From assembly GCA_900551635.1 (NCBI GenBank), contig URWQ01000028.1, positions 1 to 10,951 on the forward strand: 10,951 nt of DNA, written 5' to 3'. The DNA comes from an uncultured Collinsella sp. Lineage in GTDB: Bacteria > Actinomycetota > Coriobacteriia > Coriobacteriales > Coriobacteriaceae. The notes below the pieces were generated by a model. The model was not told the DNA's origin. It saw only the letters and a list, made by a program, of their open reading frames with translations, and ran no database searches. Of the stretch, positions 1-6,161 are shown one piece after another; positions within the stretch are counted from its first letter, which is position 1; each line of letters starts with the position of its first letter. The position numbers were made by a program, and so were the translations under genes.

Positions 1-72
1 ATGGGCAAGGCGGCCGGCACCGCGCCCCCCCCAGCCGATACAGGCTTCGCTATCGATAATCAGTCCGCTCAT
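1..72 (-). CDS. etfA: Electron transfer flavoprotein alpha subunit with N-terminal ferredoxin domain, 5' fragment
   Basis: Only the first 24 codons are inside the window; the gene runs off the left edge. The ATG (72-70) follows the etfB stop directly, with GAGGGG about 9 nt upstream inside etfB as a ribosome binding site. The peptide starts MSGLIIDSEACIG, the usual start of Etf alpha subunits that carry a [4Fe-4S] ferredoxin-like domain (LctC type), where CxxCxxC...CP is expected next. Here the reading continues WGGRGAGRLAH, so the later cysteines are lost. The bases lie at the window edge and include a run of eight G on this strand; removing one T further on would restore an Ala-Ala-Cys-Pro reading. 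I therefore take the loss as a sequence error at a contig end. EtfA pairs with EtfB and holds the second FAD. Identity rests on this short start plus its position after etfB. Confidence 0.7.
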   Translation of the reverse strand, partial: MSGLIIDSEACIGWGGRGAGRLAH

Positions 73-888
73 CTATGCCATCCCCTCGATAATCTTGGCA
101 AGCTTTGCCGCCTGCTCGGACGCCGTCCCCTCAACGGCCTCGCACGTTTGGTCACGGTCGGGCACAAACGAGCGCACGACCTGTGTCGGCGACCCGGCAA
201 GACCGCAACGCGCGGGGTCGGCGTCCACGTCGGCGGCACTGACCACGCGCACGTCCGCCTCCTCCGCCGCACGAATACCGGCAATGCTTGGCATACGCAA
301 CTGGCCAATCTCCTTGGCAGTCGTCATCGCGCACGGCATCTCAAGATACACCGTCTCCTCGCCGACATCGCATCCGTGAACGAGCGCCAGCGAGCCACAC
401 GTCGTAAAGCCCGCGCTTTGCACGCAGCTCACGTCGGTCACGCAGGGAATCTCAAAGGCACCGGCAAGCTCGGGACCGATCTGGGCCGTATCGCCATCCA
501 CCGCCATCTTGCCGCAGATGAGCAGGTCGAAGTCCTCGTCGAGTGCTTCGATGCCGCACTTGAGGGCGTAGGTGGTTGCCAGGGTATCGGCACCTGCAAA
601 GGCGCGATCGGTCAGCAGCAGCGCGTCGTCGGCACCGCGGGCGATGCAGTCGCGCAGCAGTGACTCGGTCGCGGGGATGCCCATCGACACCACCGTCACG
701 CGCACATCCATGCCAAAGCCGATAAAGTCGTCCTTCAGCGCCAGCGCGCATTCCAAAGCACTCGCGTCAAAGGGATTAATGACCGCCTGCTTGCCATCGC
801 GCACGATGGTATTGGTCTTGGGGTCCATCTTGACCTCGGTGCTGCCCGGCACGGCCTTGACGCACACCACCATATGGAAATCGCTCAT
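73..888 (-). CDS. etfB: Electron transfer flavoprotein beta subunit
   Basis: The 271-residue protein matches EtfB in length and layout. It starts with the family's VVCVKAVPG segment (residues 7-15), followed by VINPFDASALECAL, which begins the nucleotide-binding core. DGDTAQIGP (about 131-139) is the conserved EtfB cofactor loop, and MPCAMTTAKEIGQLRMPSI (about 187-200) is the C-terminal signature region. EtfB forms a heterodimer with EtfA and carries FAD; in bifurcating types that FAD meets NAD(H). The gene lies between the FAD dehydrogenase and etfA, so the three are one operon. I chose ATG at 888 because AAAGGGGG lies 9 nt upstream. A GTG at 894, overlapping the dehydrogenase stop as GTGA, would add two residues but leaves only 3 nt of spacing. 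The family assignment is firm; bifurcation is inferred from the neighbours. Confidence 0.93.
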   Translation of the reverse strand: MSDFHMVVCVKAVPGSTEVKMDPKTNTIVRDGKQAVINPFDASALECALALKDDFIGFGMDVRVTVVSMGIPATESLLRDCIARGADDALLLTDRAFAGADTLATTYALKCGIEALDEDFDLLICGKMAVDGDTAQIGPELAGAFEIPCVTDVSCVQSAGFTTCGSLALVHGCDVGEETVYLEMPCAMTTAKEIGQLRMPSIAGIRAAEEADVRVVSAADVDADPARCGLAGSPTQVVRSFVPDRDQTCEAVEGTASEQAAKLAKIIEGMA

Positions 889-890
889 CT

Positions 891-2492
891 TCACGCGCCC
901 CCTTTCTGGACGAGCTCATCCAAGAGCTTCTCCGAAAACAGGTTACCGCGACCCAGCTGCCCGTCAGGATCGAGCTGGAGCTTGAGCCGCGCCGACTCGA
1001 CCATGGCCTCGTGACCGTACATCGTCTCCAAGAAGCCCGCCTTGATCTTGCCGACGCCGTGTTCTGCGGAGACGGCGCCGCCCATGGCCGTGACCTCGGC
1101 CGCCCACTGGGCAAAGAGCTCTCCACCGCGGCGATAGTCCCGTGCATCGCGCGGCAGGATGTTCACGTGCAGATGGTTGTTGCCGATATGTCCCCAGGCG
1201 GCAGACTCAAGCCCGCTTTCGGCCAGCGTACGGCGATAGAGGGCGATAACATCGGCCAGGCGCGCGTTGGGCACCGACATGTCCGAGCCCAGTTTGGTGA
1301 TGGTGGGATCCGTGCGGCGGCGCTCGTCGATAAGCATGTTGACGCTCTCGGGGACCGCATGGCGGAAGAATCGCTGACACTCGCGATCGACCTCGGTGCG
1401 CGCGACCCATGTCGCATCGTCACTGCCGCCCGCAAGCTCCAGTACCCACCCCAAGTGATACAGCTCCTCAGTCGCCTGCGCCTCGTCGTCGCAGTCGAGC
1501 TCCACATAGACACAGACCTTGGCGTCTTTGTCGAGCGCCGGCAGCGAGGCAAACGCCGTCGACTGCTCGCGCTGGCGACGTAGAATATCCAGGGCGCCAG
1601 CATCGAAGTACTCGATGGCAGCCGCATGGGACAGGACGGGACGCACGGAATCGGTAAAGGACACGGCCTTGTCTTCGCTATCGAAAAAGCAGCTCACACC
1701 CCAAACGACCGCAGGCGCCGCCTGCAGGGCGATCTCGAGCTCGGTAATGACGCCGAGCGTGCCGCACGCACCGATAAAGAGGTCGATGGCGTCCATTTCG
1801 TCCGCAACGAAATAGCCTGAGGCATTTTTTGTCTTGGGCATGGTATATCCGGGAAGATCGAGTTCGAGTGCACGGCCCGCTGCCGTCACGAGCGACAGGT
1901 GGCGGCCCTGGGCAAAAGCCTCGCCGCGCTGAAGCTCAAGCAAATCGCCATCAGCCAGCGCGACGTGGAGTCCCGTGATATGTGGGCGCATGGGGCCGTA
2001 AGCGTAGCTGCGGGCGCCGGAGGCGTTGCATGCCGCCATGCCGCCCAGACAGGCAGACGTCTCGGTGGGATCGGTGGGAAAGAACTGCTCGGGGGCCTCT
2101 TGGAACTCCTCGTAGGCCTCAAGCGATGCCTGGTCCCAACCAGCAGTCGGCAGTACCTTCTTGCTCAGCTGCTTGCGCAGCTCCGAGAGCACAACGCCCG
2201 GCTCCACGCGCAGCAGAAATTGGCCTTGTTCATCGCGACGAAGGCCCAAGTAGCGATTCATACGGGAAGTATTGAGGATATGCCCGCCGTGGGGCACGGC
2301 ACCGGCGGCAAGGCCGGTTCGGGCGCCCTGAACCGTTACCGGGACACGCTCGGCATGGAGCTTTTCCAAAATGGCACGGACCTCGTCTTCCGTTGTCGGA
2401 AACGAGATGCTCGAGGCCTCGCCCGATGCGCGAGACTCATCGCGACCATACTCTTCGAACTCGTCGGTGAAGGGTTTGATGGTTGCAGACAC
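891..2492 (-). CDS. glcD: FAD-binding 2-hydroxyacid (probable lactate) dehydrogenase, GlcD/LctD family
   Basis: A 533-residue soluble flavoprotein of the GlcD/VAO type. Residues about 25-255 form the FAD-binding PCMH domain: VQGARTGLAAGAVPHGG (54-70) is the pyrophosphate loop, FFPTDPTETSACLGGMAACNASGA (137-160) is the flavin-contact segment, and GACGTLGVITELEIAL (241-256) closes the domain. The C-terminal FAD-oxidase domain contains HIGNNHLHVN (435-444), with the histidines that in this family bind metal or substrate, and SAEHGVGK (475-482). Related enzymes oxidise D-lactate, glycolate or similar hydroxyacids. Lying just before etfB and a ferredoxin-type etfA, it resembles LctD of the Acetobacterium LDH-Etf complex, which passes electrons from lactate to NAD+ at the cost of reduced ferredoxin. 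The substrate cannot be read from sequence. The start is GTG, with GGGGGAG 5-6 nt upstream. At 533 aa it is longer than typical LctD proteins of about 460-470 aa. Confidence 0.9.
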   Translation of the reverse strand: MSATIKPFTDEFEEYGRDESRASGEASSISFPTTEDEVRAILEKLHAERVPVTVQGARTGLAAGAVPHGGHILNTSRMNRYLGLRRDEQGQFLLRVEPGVVLSELRKQLSKKVLPTAGWDQASLEAYEEFQEAPEQFFPTDPTETSACLGGMAACNASGARSYAYGPMRPHITGLHVALADGDLLELQRGEAFAQGRHLSLVTAAGRALELDLPGYTMPKTKNASGYFVADEMDAIDLFIGACGTLGVITELEIALQAAPAVVWGVSCFFDSEDKAVSFTDSVRPVLSHAAAIEYFDAGALDILRRQREQSTAFASLPALDKDAKVCVYVELDCDDEAQATEELYHLGWVLELAGGSDDATWVARTEVDRECQRFFRHAVPESVNMLIDERRRTDPTITKLGSDMSVPNARLADVIALYRRTLAESGLESAAWGHIGNNHLHVNILPRDARDYRRGGELFAQWAAEVTAMGGAVSAEHGVGKIKAGFLETMYGHEAMVESARLKLQLDPDGQLGRGNLFSEKLLDELVQKGGA

Positions 2493-2573
2493 GCGAACTC
2501 CCCCTTTAGCTAACTACAGTGTTTGCAGGGAGATGTTACCGCATCGTTTCGTCGACGTGTTCGAGACCGTCTC

Positions 2574-2602
2574 CATAATTGGCGATTTTTACGTTCGTGC
2601 AA
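2574..2602 (-). promoter_or_regulatory. Candidate promoter of the dehydrogenase-etf operon
   Basis: Read on the minus strand, TTGCAC (2602-2597) and ATTATG (2579-2574) are separated by 17 bp, about 80 bp upstream of the GTG start at 2492. The -35 match is fair and the -10 match is weak. It is the best pair I found in this leader. No operator is recognisable. Confidence 0.3.
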
Positions 2603-2676
2603 TTCGGCGAGCGGCTTGATTTCCTCGGCAGACGATGCTTTTGACACATATGGCCCCGCCGTCGCCGACCGCGCGA

Positions 2677-2705
2677 TTGTCGCTTGAAAAAAGTTGGAGT
2701 ATTTT
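2677..2705 (+). promoter_or_regulatory. Candidate promoter of the surface-protein operon
   Basis: TTGTCG (2677-2682) and TATTTT (2700-2705) are separated by 17 bp and would start transcription near 2712, about 125 bp before the first gene. Both boxes are imperfect. The TTGGTCA direct repeat (2747-2764) would then lie in the transcribed leader. Confidence 0.3.
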
Positions 2706-2837
2706 TTGCCGCCTTTTACCTGCGGAGACGCCAATCCGTCAAGCATTTGGTCAGAAATTGGTCAAGTAGCGGCTGATACGGTCGGCGTCGACAGCCAAAA
2801 CCAATAGAGGTTTTGGCCCAGAAGCAGGGAGGTTCCC

Positions 2838-3134
2838 ATGGCATATTACTGGCCCCAGTACGGCATCGCCATCGAAGTCGACGACGATCCCCATCTCCTG
2901 CCTTTCGACGAAGAGGCATTCCCCGATACGACGGTCTACCACGTTACCACCGATGTGATCTGCAACCCCGAGTCGTTCTCGGCGCTCGCCCACCACATCG
3001 CGCATATCCACGACATCGAGTTCCCTCCCGACTTCGAAGAGCTCGTCTACTCGCGCCGCCTGATGCTTCACATGCTCTTTGGAGCGAACCCGTCCACCTT
3101 TGCGCGCATCTACACCGCCAAGGATGCCGCATGA
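2838..3134 (+). CDS. Small hypothetical protein, possible DUF559-like nuclease remnant
   Basis: A 98-residue protein with no signal peptide or membrane segment, so probably cytoplasmic. The start is well supported: GGGAGG lies 5 nt before the ATG. Its stop overlaps the next start as ATGA (3131-3134), indicating translational coupling to the membrane protein downstream. I do not recognise a named family. The order YGIAIEVDDDPH (8-19), then a hydrophobic VYHVTTDVI strand (about 33-41) and a helix beginning PESF, resembles the core of DUF559/Vsr-type endonucleases, which have a vEvDG..H strand, then a VlRfTwddl strand and a final helix. The long middle helix and the catalytic Lys/Gln strand residues are missing, so it would be inactive if related. 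It is acidic and His-rich. Function unknown. Confidence 0.7.
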   Translation: MAYYWPQYGIAIEVDDDPHLLPFDEEAFPDTTVYHVTTDVICNPESFSALAHHIAHIHDIEFPPDFEELVYSRRLMLHMLFGANPSTFARIYTAKDAA

Positions 3135-3640
3135 GCGCGAAGAAGCCACCCCACTTTGCAGGCCTGGGTCGTCGCAAGAAGCTCATCGTTGCCTGCTTGG
3201 CCATCGTCTGTGCCCTTGTCGCCGTAGGACTATACGCTTGGCAGTCGCAGCCCGTACCCGAGGCGGGCGCTTCGGTTACGACGGCCGAGGGCAAAACGCA
3301 CCAGGAAATCCAAGATGAGCTCGACGCCATCGTCCGCGACAACATGATGACGATTTCGGTCGCACCGGTCGCTCAGCTGCAGGAGGACGGTAAGCTGCGC
3401 GTCAACGTGCAAAACGTCCAAGACAATAAATTTCCCCAGCGATTCCGCGTCATCCAAAACGATGAGACCATGTACGAATCCGGTGTGGTCGAGACCGGCA
3501 AGACAATCGAAACGTGCCCCGCCGGCGACATCAAAGAAGGCGAGGCGTACATCGAGATCCAGGCACTCGATGCAAAGACCCTCGACAGCCACGGCAATCC
3601 GACACGTGTCAAGGTACGGGTTGAGCAAGCCGAGAACTAG
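3131..3640 (+). CDS. Membrane-anchored extracellular beta-rich protein of unknown function
   Basis: The 169-residue product has a basic N-terminus (GLGRRKK), one membrane segment at about 18-37 (LIVACLAIVCALVAVGLYAW) and an outside domain of about 130 residues. With no signal-peptidase site after the helix it should stay membrane-bound. The outside part has alternating strand-like segments: MTISVAPVAQL, LRVNVQNV, FRVIQNDETMYESGVV, AYIEIQALDAKT and VKVRVEQ, consistent with a small beta-sandwich. The pattern 'ligand-like residue, YESGVVETGKTIET, EGEAYIEIQALD' recalls beta-domains seen in other coriobacterial surface proteins (recollection, not checked). I set the start at 3131, with AAGGA about 7 nt upstream, because it overlaps the previous stop. 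The same frame is open back to 2813, but that would run through the preceding gene. It probably works with the exported proteins that follow. Confidence 0.8.
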   Translation: MSAKKPPHFAGLGRRKKLIVACLAIVCALVAVGLYAWQSQPVPEAGASVTTAEGKTHQEIQDELDAIVRDNMMTISVAPVAQLQEDGKLRVNVQNVQDNKFPQRFRVIQNDETMYESGVVETGKTIETCPAGDIKEGEAYIEIQALDAKTLDSHGNPTRVKVRVEQAEN

Positions 3641-3692
3641 CCTTCCGGCCGACGCGGCACCGCACACAATTCACCAGCATTCGTCCAATCAT

Positions 3693-3709
3693 CGCGGGGA
3701 CGGCCCGCG
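3693..3709 (+). other. GC-rich hairpin before the 199-aa exported protein
   Basis: CGCGGG (3693-3698) and CCCGCG (3704-3709) form a perfect 6-bp stem with a 5-nt loop in the 89-bp spacer after the membrane protein. No T-run follows, so it is not a classical terminator. It ends about 10 nt before the ribosome binding site (AAAGGA) of the next gene and could protect the 5' end or tune expression between the two operon parts. Confidence 0.35.
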
Positions 3710-3729
3710 GCGAATAGAAAGGAACGACC

Positions 3730-4329
3730 ATGGACATCACCAGGAACATGAACGGAGCCAGAGCGCTCGTCGTGGGCGCAGGGCTCGCGCTCGCGCTCGC
3801 AATGGGTGCCGTCCCGACGCCAGCTATGGCGGCCGGGCGCGTTGGAACCACGAAAGTAATGGTCAGGACCGAGATCGACAACGTTGAGTTCAAAGTTCCG
3901 ACGGTTATTCCCTTCGTCGCCAAGGCCGACGGCACGCTTCAGGGCCCCTCAGAAGACGCGACCACCATCGACAATCATTCGGCCTACGGCATCCATGTCA
4001 CCAACATGAAGATCGACGCCATGAACACCTGGACCATTGCCGCCGACGCCAAGGCCGGAACCGCGCAGAACTCCATCGACTTTAAGGTCGGCCCCGACGG
4101 CGCACTCCAGAACGCCAGCGCCGCAACGCAGGGGACGGGCCTCGATCTTTCCAAGAACGCAGCCTTCGACATGGGCTACCAGGGCATTGCCGGCGGCAAG
4201 GACAAAATTAAGCTCAAGACAAGCGGAAACGTCGCCCGCGTCACGCGCGACATCTTCCGCGTAACCGGCGAAGGCGATCAGGTTGCAACGATCACCTGGA
4301 CGGTCGAGCCCGGTGCGCACACGGCATAA
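3730..4329 (+). CDS. Secreted beta-rich surface protein of unknown function
   Basis: A 199-residue exported protein with AAAGGA 7 nt before the ATG. A signal peptide covers about residues 1-34: a basic start with Arg-5 and Arg-11, a long hydrophobic core LVVGAGLALALAMGAV, and an AMA-A cleavage site. The mature part of about 165 residues has no cysteine, no membrane segment and no anchor motif. Its notable features are VPTVIPFVAKADGTLQGPS (56-74), a TIDNHSAYGIHVTNMKID stretch (79-96), NTWTIAADA (99-107) and a closing TITWTVEPG (187-195). The two W-T-aliphatic strands recall WxL-type or TasA-like surface proteins, but the match is too loose to assign. It lacks its own anchor and directly precedes (with a 17-bp overlap) a tiny sortase substrate, so it may be held at the surface by that partner or by self-assembly. 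Function unknown. Confidence 0.8.
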   Translation: MDITRNMNGARALVVGAGLALALAMGAVPTPAMAAGRVGTTKVMVRTEIDNVEFKVPTVIPFVAKADGTLQGPSEDATTIDNHSAYGIHVTNMKIDAMNTWTIAADAKAGTAQNSIDFKVGPDGALQNASAATQGTGLDLSKNAAFDMGYQGIAGGKDKIKLKTSGNVARVTRDIFRVTGEGDQVATITWTVEPGAHTA

Positions 4330-4594
4330 GGCTGTCGCCCTGGCCGCCGCCGTCAGCATCCTAGCGTTTGGGCCAGCCATGGCCTTTGCCCAGCAAGAAC
4401 AGGCGCAGGCCGCCACGCAAGTGACGGTCGACCTCTCGGAGCTCGACCGCGGCGACCGCGAGGAACCGTTGGCGCAGACAGGCGACAGACGATGGCTCTT
4501 GGCAGCAGGCGCCACAGCAGCAGGCGCGGGCACCGCCGGCCTCGGTCTGCACATCAAACGCAGTCAGAAACAAAACACGGACAGGCCGCACTAA
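4313..4594 (+). CDS. Minimal LAQTG sortase-anchored surface peptide
   Basis: From GTG 4313 the product has 93 residues. It begins MRTRHKAVALAAAVSILAFG, a textbook signal peptide with cleavage after AMAFA (about residue 26), then has an outside segment of only about 27 residues rich in Gln, Ala and acidic residues. The sorting signal LAQTG (53-57), a hydrophobic Ala/Gly-rich membrane helix (about 61-79) and a basic tail HIKRSQK follow. LAxTG is the motif of class E sortases in high-GC Gram-positives; no sortase gene is in the window. The frame is open back to a TTG at 4283, but the GTG places the signal peptide correctly, although no strong ribosome binding site is visible. It overlaps the previous gene by 17 bp, so coupling is likely. 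Because it has its own signal peptide, it is not a frameshifted tail of that gene. Role: anchor or stabiliser of a partner is inference. Confidence 0.72.
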   Translation: MRTRHKAVALAAAVSILAFGPAMAFAQQEQAQAATQVTVDLSELDRGDREEPLAQTGDRRWLLAAGATAAGAGTAGLGLHIKRSQKQNTDRPH

Positions 4595-4612
4595 ATTAGC
4601 TAAGGAGACCCC

Positions 4613-6043
4613 ATGGCATCGAAGAACCTTTTGCCCGTCGTCGCACTCTGCGGCGCGCTCGCAACCGGAACGCCTGTCGCCGCTTGGGCGACTCCCGCCA
4701 TGGCAGACTCCTTACCAGCAGCCCTAAGCTCCGCACCAAATCCGCCGAGCGCCATTGCGTGCAAGCGTTTTTCGATCGCACAGGCCGCAATCTCGACCTC
4801 GGGATGCCTTCGTCGTAATACGGACGGCTCGATAGTCGTGGATATCAATCGTTCGAACAAGGCAAACGGCTCCCAGGCGGGGTGCGCCGTCTGCACATGG
4901 CGCTCGGTTGTGCTCGATGCAGATGGCGATCCATGCAATTTAGAGCTGCGCATCGACATCGCTTCGGTCGATGACTCGGCGAACGGAGCGAAGGTCGCCT
5001 TCGACGGTGCGTTTTTCGAGAAAGGAGGCGGTATATGTCTGGGCTGCGCCGCCGCGAATGCAGACGATGCGCAGCCCACCCTCTCATTCACCGCATCGGT
5101 GCGGCTGACCAAAGCCGGCACCGATGCCATCGCGGCGGGAGGAGCGTCCCTGCTGTTCTACGCCGTCAGCACCAAAGACACAGACGCTCATTTCGAGAAG
5201 CCAGCCGGATCACTCAGCCTTACACGAGGGATAGAGGCAGGCCCTATTGAAATCGATGCCCACGCGCAAAGCAGGCAACGCATTCTTGCCGACCCGGCGC
5301 TTCTCGAAATGGAGTGGAACGGATCCGGAGCCATCGGAATTCTCCCCTCCGCGCTTGACGCCAAGACGCTCCCCTCAAACGACGAATCCATCAACGCAAC
5401 CATACAAGAGGAGAGCACGGATAAAGAAGCAGGTGCGGGCGACACGCCGTCGCCGACAAACAACGTCCCAGCTTCTTTCGAAGCGCTGAATGAGCCCGCT
5501 GCCGATCCAAACGATCCCGAGCTCGCGGACAGTCTGGGGCTTGCTGATCCTCAAGAGATCGATGAAGGTAACTGCTGCGTGCTTGCCGCGCTCGACCACA
5601 CAGAGGTCATCGACGCTGCGAACATCGAAGTTGCCGCCGCCAATCAGCCCGTCCGCAAGTCGGCTATCATCGCATTTCCTGAATCCATCGAAGTCGTCTT
5701 TTTGCCATCGGGCGAGGTCGTGGCCCCAACACTGCTCACCTTGTTGGGCGCCAAGAATACTCGAAACGAAATTAAAAAGGTCACAGTTGTCGACCCTGCA
5801 ACCACCGCCAAGCTGCGTCTATACGCCGTTGCTCCAGACGGAGGCAAGACCTTGGAATTCGATGGTGACACACTCCTAGCCTGGCGACGTCTGGACATTA
5901 TGCAAGACGTCTCGTACCAGATCGAGCTCGAAGGGTTTGATCGTGCCCGCGATGCCAATATCATCGCCGCGGCTATTGAATCCCCGCAGCGGCTTATGAC
6001 ACTGCGTTTTGAATACTATCCCTATGTCCCGACAACCACCTGA
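4613..6043 (+). CDS. Secreted cysteine-rich surface protein of unknown function
   Basis: A 476-residue exported protein with AAGGAGA 4 nt before the ATG, 18 nt after the sortase substrate. The signal peptide ends near AMA-D (31/32). The N-terminal domain (about 45-215) is beta-rich and holds cysteines 50, 65, 91, 94, 108, 142 and 145, including two CxxC pairs (CAVC 91-94, CLGC 142-145). A low-complexity acidic linker rich in Asp, Glu, Pro, Ser and Thr (about 250-320) follows and contains a Cys-Cys pair at 321-322. The C-terminal domain (about 348-470) begins IIAFPESIEVVFLPSGEVVAP and ends LMTLRFEYYPY; its outline resembles the 199-aa exported protein two genes upstream. No membrane anchor or LPxTG-like motif is present. 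Codon use is more AT-rich than in the flanking genes, as is common for fast-evolving surface proteins. It probably assembles with the other exported proteins of this operon. I do not recognise a named family. Confidence 0.82.
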   Translation: MASKNLLPVVALCGALATGTPVAAWATPAMADSLPAALSSAPNPPSAIACKRFSIAQAAISTSGCLRRNTDGSIVVDINRSNKANGSQAGCAVCTWRSVVLDADGDPCNLELRIDIASVDDSANGAKVAFDGAFFEKGGGICLGCAAANADDAQPTLSFTASVRLTKAGTDAIAAGGASLLFYAVSTKDTDAHFEKPAGSLSLTRGIEAGPIEIDAHAQSRQRILADPALLEMEWNGSGAIGILPSALDAKTLPSNDESINATIQEESTDKEAGAGDTPSPTNNVPASFEALNEPAADPNDPELADSLGLADPQEIDEGNCCVLAALDHTEVIDAANIEVAAANQPVRKSAIIAFPESIEVVFLPSGEVVAPTLLTLLGAKNTRNEIKKVTVVDPATTAKLRLYAVAPDGGKTLEFDGDTLLAWRRLDIMQDVSYQIELEGFDRARDANIIAAAIESPQRLMTLRFEYYPYVPTTT

Positions 6044-6063
6044 GGCTTAAATGCTGCGCGTCG

Positions 6064-6092
6064 TTGCTAATGCCACTTATATAACGTATTAG
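6064..6092 (+). promoter_or_regulatory. Candidate promoter of the DUF554 gene
   Basis: TTGCTA (6064-6069) and TATTAG (6087-6092) have exactly 17 bp between them. A second possible -10, the extended form TGC-TACGAT (6123-6131), lies closer to the start at 6162 but has no good -35. I see no terminator between the surface operon stop (6043) and here. Confidence 0.4.
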
Positions 6093-6161
6093 ATGAGTCG
6101 CGATGTACCTCGCATTCCACTCTGCTACGATTGCCACGTTGGCATCAATACGGGAGGGCTC

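Larger units (their letters stand above)
2514..2837. other. Divergent intergenic region with possible dispersed repeat
   Basis: About 325 bp separate the minus-strand dehydrogenase operon from the plus-strand surface operon. I see no convincing gene here. The stretch 2635-2725 holds TTGACACATATGGCCCC, a GC-rich block, then A6-GTTGGAGTA-T6 (from about 2687 to 2707), and is richer in A/T runs than its surroundings. A 78-codon minus-strand frame (2746-2510) crosses it and gives a peptide containing KYSNFFQATIARSATAG. I have the impression that this peptide recurs as spurious small ORFs in Collinsella genomes, which would make the stretch a dispersed intergenic repeat, but I cannot verify that here. 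Further right, TTGGTCA occurs twice, 11 bp apart (2747-2753 and 2758-2764). Confidence 0.35.

Noticed and set aside
1..663. 220-codon plus-strand frame at the window start
   Set aside because: Antisense to etfB, which matches its family over the full length.
1899..2513. 204-codon plus-strand frame
   Set aside because: Antisense to the FAD-binding domain of the dehydrogenase; no supporting motif.
2510..2746. 78-codon minus-strand frame in the divergent spacer
   Set aside because: No clear ribosome site, Arg/Lys-rich unlikely composition toward its end, and it overlaps likely promoter sequence; more likely an accident of a repeat than a gene.
2813..3130. Upstream extension of the membrane-anchored protein to 275 residues
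   Set aside because: It would overlap the whole 98-aa gene out of frame and bury the N-terminal membrane anchor; the ATG at 3131 has a ribosome site and an ATGA overlap.
3949..4557. 202-codon minus-strand frame across two exported-protein genes
   Set aside because: The plus-strand genes have signal peptides, ribosome sites and a sorting motif; the antisense peptide is Ala/Val-rich without recognisable features.
4283..4594. Sortase substrate as a frameshifted tail of the 199-aa secreted protein
   Set aside because: It carries its own complete signal peptide, so it is a separate gene.
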